This document shows, in pieces, positions 1 through 10,800 of a stretch of 64,000 bases of DNA. The DNA comes from CAITWD01 sp963727285 (GTDB lineage: Bacteria; Actinomycetota; Thermoleophilia; Miltoncostaeales; Miltoncostaeaceae), in contig CAVSFF010000009.1 of NCBI GenBank assembly GCA_963727285.1, positions 124,001 through 188,000 on the forward strand. Reading direction: 5' to 3'. The translations under genes and the position numbers were made by a program. Numbering within the stretch: position 1 is the stretch's first letter; each line of letters begins with the position of its first letter. The notes below the pieces were generated by a model, which ran no database searches, was not told the DNA's origin, and saw nothing but the letters and a program-made list of their open reading frames with translations.

Positions 1-88
1 CGTTGTCGTGAGTCTCCATAATGGGCGGATCGTAACCCGAGCGCCGCGTGCGTTGCGCCCGGCAATACCGACGAAGAGGCCTCCGTAC

Positions 89-1093
89 GTGACCGACGCG
101 ATCGTCGTCGAGGGACTGGTACGCGAATTCAAGGGCGGCATCCGAGCCGTCGACGGCATCGACCTGCACGTCGGCTCGGGCGAGGTCTATGGCTTTCTCG
201 GCCCAACGGCGCCGGCAAGAGCACGACCGTCCGGATGCTGACCACGCTGCTGCGCCCGACCGGCGGGACCGCCAGCCGTCGCCGGGTTCGACGTCGTCAC
301 CGACGCCGCCAGCGTGCGCCGTTCGATCGGCGTCGCCCTCCAGGACGCCGCGATCGACCCGTTCATGACCGGGCGCGAGCTGCTGCGCCTGCAGGCCACC
401 CTGCACGCGATTCCCCGGCACGACGGGGCACGCGCGGGCCGACGAGCTGCTCGACCGGGTCGGGCTCGACCGACGCCGCCGACCGGCGCGTCGGCACCTA
501 CTCGGGCGGCATGCGCCGTCGCCTCGACCTGGCCCTGGCGCTCGTTCACGAGCCGGTCGTGCTGTTTCTGGACGAGCCCACGACCGGCCTCGACCCGACG
601 TCGCGCGTCGCACTGTGGGAGGAGGTCCGCCGCCTGAACCGCGAGTCCGGGACGACGGTGTTCCTGACCACCCAGTACCTGGAGGAGGCGGACCAGCTGG
701 CCGGGCGCGTCGGGATCATCGACGGCGGCAAGATCGTCGCCGAAGGCACCCCGACCGAACTGAAGGCCAGCGTCGGCGACCCCACGCTGATGATCACCCC
801 GGCCGACCCCGAGCGGGTCGGCCGACGCCGCCGCCGTGCTGGTCGCAGTTCGGGCCGGTGGCCGACGGCAAGCCCGGCGCCGCCGCCGTCCGCCTGGCCG
901 CGGGGGCCGAGGGCATCGCGCGGTCGTCCGTGCACTCGACGAGGCCGACGATCGCCACGCCGCGATCGATCTGCACCAGCCGACGCTCGACGACGTGTTC
1001 GTCATCAAGACCGGCCACCGCCTGGAGGGCGGCGGCGGCGCGGCAGCGCCGCGGCCGGACGCCGCTCGCGGTCGCAAGGGGCGCCGCGGATGA
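89..1093 (+). CDS. ABC transporter ATP-binding protein, DrrA/daunorubicin-type
   Basis: ATPase subunit of an ABC-2 exporter; it would energise the two permeases that follow. Visible in order: an N-terminal strand with VEGLVREFKGG, a P-loop (GPNGAGKST once a one-base gap near 206 is restored), a Q-loop region (GVALQDAAIDPFMTG), the signature YSGGMRRRLDLA, Walker B VLFLDEPTTGLDP, and the H-loop position read as TTQYLEEAD (Q instead of His, usual in DrrA). The C-terminal QPTLDDVFV is the DrrA-type tail. The GTG at 89 is chosen because homology begins there. Frame breaks lie near 206, 275, 430-470 and 820-850, all single-base and with conserved sequence on both sides. The stop overlaps the next start (ATGA). 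The substrate cannot be told from sequence; drugs or lipids are typical for the family. Confidence 0.85.
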
Positions 1094-1876
1094 GCCCCGC
1101 CGATCCTGCAGACCGCGGCGCTCGCGCGCCGCTCGATCAAATCGCGACATTCCGGTTCCCGCAGGCGTGGTTCCCGTCGCTGTTCTTCCCGCTCGTGCTG
1201 ATGGCGATCTTCACGGCGTCATTCGGGCGCTCGATCGGCTTCATCCCGGGGTTCCCGAACGTCGACGGTTTTCTCGAGCTTCGCGGTCACCGGCGCGATC
1301 GTGCAGGGCGTGCTGATCTCGGCCGTCGGCGCCGGCGCGTTCTTCGCCGGCGACATCGAAGGGGGCTTCTTCGATCGCTTGGTCTCCTCGCCGGCGTCGC
1401 GCTCGGCGATCCTGGTCAGCCGGCTCTGCGCGAGCGTGGTCTTGGCGCGTGGCCAGGCGACTTCTTCCTGCTGATCGCGATGATCTTCGGCGCGACCGTC
1501 CAAGGGCGGTGTCGTCGGCGCGCTGATCGTGATCGTGCTGGCGGCGCTGCTGGCGATCCCGATCGGGGGCCTCGGCATCTTCCTGGCACTGCGGACCGGC
1601 TCGGCCGAAGCCGTCCAGGGCATGTTCCCGCTGTTCTTCGCCCTGATGTTCTTCTCCTCGACGTTCTTCCCGCGCGAGACGATGACCGGCTGGTTCCAGG
1701 TCGGCGGCCGACATCAACCCGATCTCGCACCTGGTCGAGGGCATGCGGGCGCAGATCATCCGTGGTGTGGACTGGCAGAAGGCGGCGTCTCGTTTGCGAT
1801 CATCGTCGTGCTCGGCCGATCTACCGTGGGCGCCTGCGCCATCAGCCTGCGACGCCGCCTGGAGGGTGACGCGTGA
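1090..1876 (+). CDS. ABC-2 type permease, first subunit
   Basis: Membrane subunit of the DrrA-like exporter, about 262 residues, ABC2_membrane family. It has the typical run of hydrophobic segments: WFPSLFFPLVLMAIF near the N-terminus, then AVTGAIVQGVLISAVGAG, and ALIVIVLAALLAIPIGGLGIF. The family landmark GDIEGGFFDRLVSSP (EXE loop) is present, and the C-terminal region has the PISHLVEGMR motif. The ATG overlaps the ATPase stop. Frame breaks near 1275, 1440, 1500 and 1705 must be bridged. It ends in a GTGA overlap with the second permease, so the three genes are one transcription and translation unit. Confidence 0.8.
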
Positions 1877-2653
1877 GCGCATCCACCTTCGCCGCACCGC
1901 GTCGGTGTCCGGCGATGCTCGCCTGGCGCGCGCTGATCCTGGTCCGGCGCATGCCGGCGGTGTTCATCCCGTCGCTGGTCATGCCGCTGTTCATCCTCGT
2001 GGCCACCTCGGGCGCGTTCCACGGCATCTCGGCGGTGCCGATCGGCACCAGCAGCTACCTCGCCTTCACCCTGCCGTTCGCGACGATCATGGGCGCCGGG
2101 TTTCGCCGGCATCAACGCGGGGATGACCCTTGCCCGCGACATCGAGGGCGGCTTCGTCGACCGGCTGATCGCCAGCCCCGCGCCGCGCCTGTCGCTCGTC
2201 GCGGGGCCGTTCACCGCCGCGGCGATGCGCAGCGTGTTCACCACGACCGTCGTGCTCGTGGCGGGCATGATCGGCCAGCTGCCCCTGCCGGGCCTGCTTG
2301 GGACGTCAGTGATCTACGCGATGGCGGCCAGCTTCGCCATGGCGACCGCATGCTGGTCGATGGGCGTCGCCCTGCGCGCCCGCACCGTCCAGGCCGCACC
2401 GATGATGCAGCTGGTCGTGTTCATCCTGGTGTTCACCTCGGTGGCCTACGCGCCGCGCGATCTGCAGACGGGCTGGCTGCGCACGGTCTCCGACTGGAAC
2501 CCGGTCACACGGATCCTGGAGTTCGCCCGCAGCGCGGAGTTCCAGACGATGACGTGGGCCGGCCTGTGGCCGGCGCTCGTGTCGATCGCGGTCCTGATGC
2601 TGCTATTCGGGTCGTTCGCGCTGTACGGCCTCTCGCGGCTCGGCAACGAATAG
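1873..2653 (+). CDS. ABC-2 type permease, second subunit
   Basis: Second DrrB-like membrane subunit, about 260 residues, paralogous to the upstream one. The landmark ARDIEGGFVDRLIASPAPR is the same EXE-loop motif, so the exporter is probably a heterodimer of permeases with one ATPase. Five to six hydrophobic segments are visible, including VFTTTVVLVAGMIGQL and MMQLVVFILVFTSVAY. The C-terminal DWNPVTRILEFAR matches the NP-x-T segment of the family. It starts with GTG overlapping the previous stop. A single frame break near 2103 is the only defect. Confidence 0.82.
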
Positions 2654-2716
2654 CGCCTCACTGACCGGACGCTGGTCCGACGGCTCGGCAGATTCGAGGC
2701 CGGTAGGCTGCCCGCC

Positions 2717-3775
2717 ATGCGCACCGAACTGCTCGCCGAGCTCTCCAACGCCCACGGCACCTCCGGCCGCGAAGAGGCCATCGCCGACGATCGTCCGCCG
2801 GGAGCTGGCGCCCGTCGGTCGACACGAATCGAGACGGATCCGCTCGGCGGCCTCTGCGGCATCCGCGAGCCGGCCGACCGCGGGCGCCCGGCGAGCCGAT
2901 CAGGCTCATGCTCGCCGCCCATATGGACGAGATCGGGCTGATGGTCACCGGCGATCGACGACCGGGCTACCTGCGGGTGATCCCGCTCGGCGGCTGGGAC
3001 GCGCGCACGCTGGTCAGCCAGCGCGTCGTCGTGCACGGGCGCGAGGTCCTCGACGGGCATGGTCGGCGTCCCGCCGGTCCACACCCTGAGCGCCGAGGAG
3101 CGCACCCGCGCGCCGAAGGTCGAGGATCTGCGCGTCGATCTCGGCCTGGCGGCCGAGCGGGTCCGCGAGCTGGTGCGCCCGGGCGACGTGGTCACCCGCT
3201 CGCGCAGCTTCGCCCCGCTCGGCGACCTGGTCAGCGGCAAGGCGCTGGATGATCGGGTCGGGGTGTTCGTGCTGATGGAGGCGATGCGGGCGGCCGCGCG
3301 CGTCGGCGGTCGCACGTGCTGGCCACGGCAACCGTGCAGGAGGAGGTCGGGCTTCGCGGCGCCCGCGTCGCCGCAACCCGCCAGGTCACCGGACATCGGC
3401 GTCGCGATCGACACCTGCCCGTCGACCGACGGGCCCGGCCAGGCGTCCGGCCGGGCGGCACGAAGCTCGGTGCGGGTGCCGCAATCCGCATCATGGACGC
3501 CAGCGCGATCGGCGTCCCACCGGCTGGTGGCGTTTCTCGAGGAACTGGCGATCGAGCGGGAGATTCCCCACCAATTCCACGTCTCCGACAAGGGTGGCAC
3601 CGACACCCAGTCGCTCCAGCTCGCCGGGAGCGGTGCGATCGCCGGCTGCGTATCGATCCCGGCCCGCTACGGCCACTCGTCGATCGAGGTCTGCCACCCC
3701 GACGACATCGCCGCGGCCATCGATCTGGTCGTCGCGCTGATCGAATCGGCCGACCGCTTCACGACCGCGGACTGA
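2717..3775 (+). CDS. M42 family metallo-aminopeptidase (glutamyl aminopeptidase/endoglucanase-like)
   Basis: Cytosolic di-zinc aminopeptidase that trims peptide N-termini. Metal and catalytic motifs are visible in order: AAHMDEIGLMV (His ligand), SGKALDDRVGVFV (bridging Asp), VQEEVGLRGA (catalytic Glu plus Glu ligand), GVAIDTCPSTD (Asp ligand) and ARYGHSSIEV (His ligand). The length of about 352 residues is normal. The start MRTELLAELSNAHGTSG is the usual N-terminus of the family. Frame breaks lie near 2790-2910, 3058, 3315-3400 and 3500. The 3' end overlaps the convergent HTH gene by 17 bases. Confidence 0.85.
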
Positions 3776-4530
3776 GCCGCCCTACGCCGCCCTGGACCGA
3801 GCCGTCGGTCCGGATCTCGACCGCGCGGGCACCACCGGGAATCTCGGCGGGGCGCCCGTCGACGAACAGGCTGACGCCGGTCACCGGACTCACCCCGATC
3901 CACACGGCTTGCGTCAGGGCGAAACTGCGGCTGACACCCGACGCGCAGCGTCCCGGCGAACAGGACGGTCCCATGGGACGAGCCGCGACGGACGGTGACG
4001 CGGCTCCCGGTACCGGGCGACCCTGCCAGGCGCACCGTCGCGCGGTGCGATCGTCGTCACACCCGAGGTCGTCGCACCCAGGCCACCCGGCGACGTCAGC
4101 GGGGTCGGAGTCGCATGCCACGCGGCCCCGATCCACAGGGCCAGGAGCCCCGCCCCCGGCGCGCCGATGACCAGCCACACGATGCCCGCCTTGCGCCGAC
4201 CGCCCGTGCGCTTGCGCGCGGGGGTCGTGGCGAACGATGCGCGCCGCGGGCGCGACCGGAAGGCCGGGGCGGGCGCCGGATCGACGGGATCACGGACGAC
4301 GCCGAATCGGTCATCGTACTCCTCGACGAGCACGCGTCCGTCGAGCCCCAGAAACGTCGCGTACTGCGCAGGAATCCGCGCGCATAGGCGGGCTCGGGCA
4401 GGATGATCGAACCGCTCGTCCTCGAGCGCGCCGAGATAGCGCGCACGGATACGGGTCTGGCGCTCACAGTCCGGAAGCTCGAGCCCGCGCCGCGAGCGCG
4501 CACTCGCAATGTGTTGCCGATATCGATCAT
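3759..4530 (-). CDS. RodZ-like helix-turn-helix membrane protein with DUF4115
   Basis: About 256 residues. The N-terminal RodZ-type HTH (MIDIGNTLR, then RRGLELPDCERQTRIRARYL and YARGFLRQYATFLGLD) is followed by an Arg-rich linker, one transmembrane helix (GIVWLVIGAPGAGLLALWIG) and a periplasmic-side domain resembling DUF4115 (LFAGTLRVGVSRSFALTQ, then SLFVDGRPAEIPGG). In rod-shaped bacteria RodZ links MreB to the membrane; actinobacterial homologues are usually annotated only as helix-turn-helix domain proteins. The role here is inference. Frame breaks near 4495, 4385, 4025 and 3930. Convergent with, and overlapping, the M42 gene. Confidence 0.7.
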
Positions 4531-4843
4531 GCGATCCGTCGCGTCGTGGACGGCCGTTCCGGGCAGCCTGCCCGCGTGAACGCCATTGGCACATGATTAG
4601 TGGTCACTCACATGACGTGGCGGTCGACGATCTCTGATCGCGCCCCGGACCGACTCCGTCATGCGCACGCCCGCATCGTGCGGCGCGTCTGGCAAGTTGT
4701 ACACCGTTCGGGCCGGTCGACGCGATTGGCGGCGGGGCCGGATGCGCAACGCTGTTGCAGCCGCGCCACAGCGCAGCCGACGTTCCCGGCCCCCGGGGAA
4801 CGCGGAGGCGTCCCCGGGGGGCCGGGCGGTGGCGGACCGCCGA
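4531..4843. other. Intergenic region, no gene seen
   Basis: The 313 bases lie between the start of the HTH protein and the end of the alcohol dehydrogenase. No convincing open frame or RNA gene is visible. The right end holds a strong hairpin (listed separately). The left end should carry the promoter of the minus-strand HTH gene, but I cannot pick a clear -35/-10 pair. Confidence 0.5.
4785..4826 (-). terminator. GC-rich hairpin downstream of the alcohol dehydrogenase
   Basis: Arms at 4785-4799 and 4811-4826 are complementary over about 15 bases (one extra C in the right arm), with an 11-base loop. It begins 18 bases after the dehydrogenase stop on the minus strand. There is no T-tract after it, which is common for actinobacterial terminators. 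Factor-independent termination is an inference. Confidence 0.55.
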
Positions 4844-5923
4844 TCAGGCGCTGACGGCGACCTTGATCGAGCCTTCTTCGCGGTTGTCCATGACCGCGTA
4901 GCCGCGTGCCGTGTCGGCAAGGGGCAGGTCGTGGGTGAACACCAGGCCCGGCCGGATCTTTCCTGCCTCGAGCACCTGCATCAGGGCGTCCATGTAGGCA
5001 CGCGACGGACAGACGCCGGGGTGAATCGAGATGTTGCGCATGAACGTCGCCGAGTAGGGCTGATCGACCGGACCGAAGAAGTGGCTCATCCCCAGCACCG
5101 ACACTGCGCCACCGTCGCGCACGGCCGTCAGGGCACGGGTCAGCGAGTCGTTGTTGGAGATGGTCTCCACGACGGCGTCTGCCCCGCGACCATGCGTGAG
5201 GTTCTGGATGGCCTCGACGGCGTCCTCCCGCTTGGCGTTGATGACGTGGGTGGCCCCGCTCGTGGTACCGACCGCGAGCCGGTCGTCGTGGTGGCCGACG
5301 TGGATGATCGTGGCCGCACCGAACAGGGTCGCGGCCTGCACCGCGCAGATACCGACGGCACCGTCACCGAGGACGGCGACGGTATCGCCGGGACGCACGC
5401 GGGCGTTGACGACCCCGTGATACCCGGTCGAGAACACGTCGCCGAGCGGAAGGACGTCCAGGTCCCGGCTCCCGTCGGCGAGCGACTCCGGAATCACCAC
5501 GAGCGTGCCGGCGGCCTCCGGAACCCGGATGAACTCGGACTGGCCGCCTTCGACCTCGCCGCCGGCGTGCGGGCCCCAGAACGGCGTCCCGAAGATCCCC
5601 CCGTGCTCGCAGGAACTGTGGAGGCCGCGTTGGCAGTAGAAACACGTCCCGTCCGAGAACACGAACGGCGCCACGACGCGATCGCCCACCTTGAGCCCAC
5701 GGACGTCGGACCCGACGGCCTCGACCACGCCGACGAACTCATGCCCCACGCGGGTCCCGGGCACCATCCCCAGATCCTCGCCGTTGTTGAGAAAGTGCAG
5801 GTCCGATCCGCAGATCCCCGCCTTGGTCATGCGCACCAGCGCGTCGGTGGGCTTGAGGATCCCGGGCTCGGCGACGTCGTCGACGCGGACGTCCCCGGTG
5901 CCGTGCCAGCAGGTTGCCTTCAT
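4844..5923 (-). CDS. Zinc-dependent alcohol dehydrogenase
   Basis: Medium-chain dehydrogenase/reductase, 359 residues, one of the few uninterrupted genes in the left part. The catalytic zinc site is AGICGSDLHF with RVGHEFVGVVE (Cys, His and Glu). A structural zinc loop is reduced to FSDGTCFYCQRGLHSSC (three cysteines visible rather than four). The Rossmann motif is VLGDGAVGICAVQ, followed by HVGHHDDRL, suggesting NAD(H) or NADP(H) binding that I cannot separate. The start MKATCWHGTG is preceded by GAGGAG eight bases upstream; an in-frame extension of 27 residues further upstream has no ribosome site. It lies downstream of a MarR gene with a palindrome between them, so MarR control is likely. 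The substrate is unknown. Confidence 0.9.
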   Translation of the reverse strand: MKATCWHGTGDVRVDDVAEPGILKPTDALVRMTKAGICGSDLHFLNNGEDLGMVPGTRVGHEFVGVVEAVGSDVRGLKVGDRVVAPFVFSDGTCFYCQRGLHSSCEHGGIFGTPFWGPHAGGEVEGGQSEFIRVPEAAGTLVVIPESLADGSRDLDVLPLGDVFSTGYHGVVNARVRPGDTVAVLGDGAVGICAVQAATLFGAATIIHVGHHDDRLAVGTTSGATHVINAKREDAVEAIQNLTHGRGADAVVETISNNDSLTRALTAVRDGGAVSVLGMSHFFGPVDQPYSATFMRNISIHPGVCPSRAYMDALMQVLEAGKIRPGLVFTHDLPLADTARGYAVMDNREEGSIKVAVSA

Positions 5924-6001
5924 GTACGTGCTCCTCGGTTCGCGTCCGCCGTCGACGCGCCGGGCCCGCGGGCAAACGGGGCGCACAGACGACGCAGAAA
6001 A

Positions 6002-6017
6002 CACTCATTCGTGAGTG
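6002..6017. promoter_or_regulatory. Perfect palindrome, probable operator of the MarR/ADH pair
   Basis: CACTCA-TTCG-TGAGTG: six-base arms around a four-base centre, 79 bases upstream of the dehydrogenase start and 43 bases past the MarR stop. It is AT-richer than its surroundings and has the size of a MarR- or TetR-family operator. Binding by the neighbouring MarR is inference. Confidence 0.5.
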
Positions 6018-6059
6018 AACGGCGCCCAATCTACCACCGGCACGGCGCCGGTTGGCCAG

Positions 6060-6584
6060 CTACGGACCCGGGCGCCGCCGCATGGCCTCGGCGAGCCCGG
6101 CGGTCGCCGCCCGGACCCGCGCCAGCAGGATGTCGAGCTGCTGATGCTCCTCCGGGGTGAGCGCGGTCGCCATGATCCGGGCCTCCAGTGTGCGGGTCAG
6201 CTCCGAGATCTCCGCCGCGCGTTCACGTCCCGTTGCGGTGACTTCGATCAGGCGGCGACGGCGGTCGTGGGGGTGCGGGTGACGGTGGACACAGCCTTTC
6301 GCCGCGAGCTGGTCGAGGACCATCGACACGTGATTCGACGACAGCCCGAGGGTTTCGCCGACCTCCCACGGCTCGAGCCGGTCCGGGTGCCGCGCCGTCA
6401 GGAGCTCGATCGTCCGGAACTGCACCAACGTCATCGCCGAATGGCGACGCACGAGGCGCTCGATCAGCTCGTTGAGTTCGGCTCCCGCAGCGATGACCTC
6501 GGAATACGTGCCGACGGCAGCGGGCGCGTCCGCCGCGGTCGCGGGCGCCGTTTCCGAGGTGGTGTCGGCACGCTCGGTGGCCAT
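6060..6584 (-). CDS. MarR family transcriptional regulator
   Basis: 174 residues and intact. It has an Ala/Thr-rich N-terminal tail of about 25 residues, a dimerisation helix, then the winged HTH: LEPWEVGETLGLSSNHVSMV (recognition helix) and GCVHRHPHPHDRRRRLIEVT, the wing with the characteristic DRR. It starts 14 bases after the rhomboid stop and precedes the alcohol dehydrogenase on the same strand. It probably senses a small molecule and represses the dehydrogenase through the 6002-6017 palindrome; this is inference. Confidence 0.88.
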   Translation of the reverse strand: MATERADTTSETAPATAADAPAAVGTYSEVIAAGAELNELIERLVRRHSAMTLVQFRTIELLTARHPDRLEPWEVGETLGLSSNHVSMVLDQLAAKGCVHRHPHPHDRRRRLIEVTATGRERAAEISELTRTLEARIMATALTPEEHQQLDILLARVRAATAGLAEAMRRRPGP

Positions 6585-6644
6585 GCCCGCAGTCTACGTC
6601 AGCGGTCGGGGCACCCGACGGTGGTGGCGGTGGGTCGCCTCGGG

Positions 6645-7531
6645 TCAGACACTGACCACCCCGTGCGCGGCGAGCAGCAGATGGCGATGGCAATCGCGGC
6701 CAGGCCGAGGATGCCGGCGGCGACCGAGCGCGTTGACCCGGCCGTAGGCGATGTGCCCGCGTCCGAAGCCCGACAGCACCGCACCGGCCAAGACGCCGCC
6801 GATCAGGCCGCCGATGTGGCCGCCGATCGAGACCCCGGGAACCGTCAGCGTGAACACCAGGTTCAGCGACGATCAGGACCCCGAGCCCGCTTCGCATCAC
6901 CGCGATCCCGCGCTGGCGGAACATCACCACCAGCGCACCCATCAGGCCGAAGATGGCCCCCGAGGCACCGATCGTGAGGACGCCGGGCGAAAACAGCAGC
7001 GCGCCGGCGGCCCCCCACAGCAGGCTCATCGCCGTAGACGATGATCATCCGCCGCGAGCCGACGTAGCTCTCGAACGCGACGCCCAGCACCCAGAGCACC
7101 CACATGTTGAACGCGACGTGCAGGACGCTCTCGTGGATGAACGCCGACGTCACGATCCGCCAGGTCTCGCCGTTGGCGACCGCCGGCCCGTAGAGACCGC
7201 CGTGCTCGATGATCGACGAGTTGCCCGCCGCCGCTGAGCCCGACCCCCTGCGCGAGCTCGGCGAGGAAGATCAGCACGTTGATGACATCAGCGTGAGGGT
7301 GACCGTGGACCGGCGGCCCGAGACCTGCGATGCCGCGAAAGCTCCGTCCGCGCTGGCCTGGCGGCGGACCCGGGCGCGTCTTGCCCGCGCACTCCGGGCA
7401 GCGGATCCCGACGGGCGCCGGGTATCATGCATGCGGTGCAGATCGGCCGCTCGCACTGCGAGCAGCTCAGGAGCGTCTCGCGGTCGGGATGGCGATAGCA
7501 GTACTGCGGTCTCGCTCACGGTGGACGTCAC
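6645..7531 (-). CDS. Rhomboid family intramembrane serine protease with N-terminal zinc finger
   Basis: About 295 residues. The N-terminus is a B-box-like zinc finger (CYRHPDRETLLSCSQCERP, then CTACMIP and RCPECAGK) with six or more cysteines. The rhomboid core follows: a first helix VLIFLAELAQG, a loop with NGETWRIVTSAFIHESVLHV (family W-R and H), FNMWVLWVLGVAFE, the catalytic serine in GASGAIFGLMGALV and the catalytic histidine in GGHIGGLIGGVLAG. The last helix is ILGLAAIAIAI plus LLLAAHGVVSV once a one-base gap near 6680 is closed; without it the frame runs to 6599. Other breaks near 7505, 7235, 7040, 6870 and 6720. Zinc-finger rhomboids are a known actinobacterial arrangement. Divergent from gltB. 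Confidence 0.8.
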
Positions 7532-7718
7532 TCATCGGCGATCGGGATCGTATCGGGATCGCCGCGGGCATGCCGAGCCGAAATCGGGTGCCGACCGATC
7601 CCCAGCGCCGATCGGGCCCTGTAAGCTCCGCGCGAGTGGGGTGCTCGCCACACGGGCGGTCCGTGGGCAGCTCGGGCCACGCGGCGCGATCGCGCCGATT
7701 GCCACCTGTTCACGGCGA

Positions 7719-7747
7719 TTGACGACGTCGGCCAATCGGCCTTCAAT
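7719..7747 (+). promoter_or_regulatory. Candidate sigma70-type promoter of gltB
   Basis: TTGACG at 7719-7724, a 17-base spacer, and TTCAAT at 7742-7747. The -35 matches five of six consensus positions and the -10 four of six. It lies 82 bases before the gltB start in the 297-base divergent region. Nothing else coherent was seen in that region. Prediction by eye only. Confidence 0.35.
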
Positions 7748-7828
7748 GCGTCATGCCGCCGATCGCGTGCGCGGTGAGCGCCGTCAGCTCGTCCGACGGA
7801 TCCACCACCAGACATCAAGAGGCCGCGT

Positions 7829-10800
7829 ATGTCAGTGCCGCCGCCGCCGTTTGCCGCGATGCCCCCGCACGGGCTCCCGGACCTGATCGAGCACGACGCC
7901 TGCGCCCTCGCCGCGTTCGTGACCCGCGACGGCAAGCCGGATCGACGAATGGTCGACCACGCGCTGGTCGGGCTGCAGATGATGGTGCACCGCTCGGGCA
8001 GCGTCGACGGCGAAGGCGACGGCAGCGGGCTGCTGATCGACATTCCGCGGCCGCAGTGGAGCCGGCGCCTGGCCGCCCACGGGCATCGACCGGCGGTCGT
8101 CGACGACTCCCGCTTCGTCGTCGGGCACCTGTTCTTCGAGTCCGAGCAGGCCGCCCACGACCAGGTCGAGCGCCTGCACCAGATCCTGGCCGCGCGCGGC
8201 TTCACGTTGCTGTGGTCCGGCGAGGGCCCGGTCGACCGCTCGGCCCTCGGCCCGCGGGCGGCCGAGACACCGCCGGTGTTCTGGCAGATCGCCGCGCTCG
8301 CCGGCGAGGGCGGCCGCGTCCGCCTCGCGCGACTGCTACGAGGCGATGGTGCAGTTCGAGCGGGACATCGACTGCCACGTGGCCTCGTTCTCGGCCAATG
8401 ACGCCGTCTACAAGGTCCAGGGCCAGCCCGAGGTGATCCCGAGGTTCTACCCGGAGTTCGCCGAGGACGACTTCGCGGCGTCGCGGATCATCGCCCACAA
8501 CCGGTACTCGACCAACACGTACCCGACCTTCTCGCGCGTGCAGCCGTTCTCGCTGCTCGGCCACAACGGCGAGATCAACACCATCGCCCAGCTGCGCGAG
8601 CAGGCCTAGCAGCTCGGGCTGCCGATCACCCACGAGGGATCCGACTCGCAGGACCTCAACCGGCTGCTGGAAGGGCTGGTCTTCGAGAAGGGCCTGTCGC
8701 TGCTGGAGGCGGTCGAGTTCGCGCTGCCGCCGATCCTCGGCGAGGTCCACCGCCTGCCGGCGCACCTGCAGGATCTCGTACGTGCACTACCGCGAGGCGC
8801 TCGGTCCGTACGCGCAGGGCCCGGTCGCGCTCGCGACGCGCGCCCAGAACGAGATGGTCTTCGCCGTCGACGCGATGGGACTGCGGCCGCTGTGGTGGAT
8901 CGAGACCGACGACTGGTACGTCGTGTCCTCCGAACCGGGGATCATCGAGGTCAGCCAACCTGACCTGCGACCCGCGGCCGCTCGGACCGGGCGAGAAGAT
9001 GGCCGTCATTCTCGACGGCGACGGCGTCCCGCACGCGCTTGACTACCCCGAGGTCCAGCAGCAGGTCTACGAGCGCGCCAAGGACCGCGGCGCCTTGCCG
9101 CACGGCGAGACGCGCGCCCGCCTGGCCGGCGGCCTGGACCCGACGATCCTCGCCGACGATCGCCAACGGGAGCGCCGAGGGCCCGGAGATCGACCTCAAC
9201 GCCTTGCTCGGCTCGGCGTCGTGGATCGGGTCCGACAAGCAGCAGGTCGAGTTCCACGCCGAACGCGGGGCCGAGCCGGTCGGATCGCTCGGGCTGGGAT
9301 GGCCCGCTGGGCCCGTTCACGCCGGTCCCGATGCCGCTGTCGGACTATCTGCAGGAGACCGTCGCCGTCGTGACCAACCCGGCCATCGACCGGGAGCGCG
9401 AGGTCGAGCACTTCTCCACGCGGGTCGTCCTCGGACGGCAGTCCGCCGATCGAAGGGGTCGAGATCGAGCCGCCCCAGCGCTGCGAGCTGCGGATGCCGA
9501 TCCTGCTGGGCGGGCTGCGCAACGGGCCTGGGCCTGTCGCTGCCGGAACTGCGCCGGGTCGCCGTCGGCGAGGGCGTGGCGCTGCTGGACGATGTCCTCG
9601 CCGCCTGGGGCGAGCGCGCGATCCGGCTCGACCTGGCCTACCCGACCGACGTCGACGATGCGCCAGCGTGTCGCCGAGCTGTCGGAGCAGGCGGTCGCCG
9701 CCGTGCGCCAGGGCGTCGAGGTCATCGTGCTGCACGACATGGGCGCCAGCGCCCAGACGCGCGTGTGCGACCCGATGCTGGCGGTCGCCGCCGTCGACAA
9801 GGCCCTGCGCGAGCAGTACCAGGACGACGGCGACTCGATCCGCCGCAACGTCAGCCTGCTGTTGCAGGCGGCCGGCATCCGCAACGTCCACGACGTCATG
9901 GTGGCGCTCGGACTCGGCGCCCAGGCGCTCATCCCGTACGCGATGCTCGAGTACGCCGTCCAGGCCAACCCCGAGCCCGCCGTGGCCGCCTCGAACCTGC
10001 TCCAGGCGCTGCAGAAGGGCATCGAGAAGGTCCTGTCGACGCTCGGCATCCACGAGCTGCGCGGCTATGCGCGCCTGATGTCGGCGATCGGGGTCCAGCC
10101 GGAGCTCCTCGAGATCATCGGCATGCCCGGCTTCGTCGCGAGCGCGGGCCGCGGCCTGGGCTTCGACGGGCTCGAGGAACTCGCCGAGCTCGGCCAGCGG
10201 ATCCGCTCGGGCGAGGAGAGCCACGCCAAGGTCAAGCTGCCGCGGATGTATCCGAAGGTCTGGAAGGCGCTCGCGCGCGTCGCCAACTCGGAGCGCGGGC
10301 TACGAGGAGTACGCCGAGACCCTCGAGCAGCTCGAGCGCGACCAGCCCGTTGCGCTGCGCCACGCGGTCGGGCTCCAGCTGGCGCCCCGAGGACGCCCGC
10401 GTGCCCGCTGACAGCGGTCTCGAGCCGTGTCGGCGAGCACGGGCTTCCGTTCGTGATCAGCTCGATGAGCTTCGGCTCACAGAGCGAGATCGCGTTCCGC
10501 GCCTACGCCGAGGCGGCCGCACGGGCCGACATGCTCTCGGTCAACGGCGAGGGCGGCGAGATCCCCGACATGATCGGCCAGTACCCCAAGCACCGCGGCC
10601 AGCAGATCGCCTCCGGGACGCTTCGGGGTCTCCTCGCTGCTGATCAATTCCTCGGAACTGGTGGAGATCAAGATCGGCCAGGGCGCCAAGCCCGGCGAGG
10701 GCGGGCACCTGCCCGGATCGAAGGTCACCGCCGCCATCGCGCGGGCCCGCAACGCGCAGATCGGCTCCGACCTGATCAGCCCGTCCAACAACCACGACCT

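Noticed and set aside
9196..10224. Long minus-strand open frame within gltB
   Set aside because: It mirrors conserved GltB sequence; long antisense frames are expected at this GC content.
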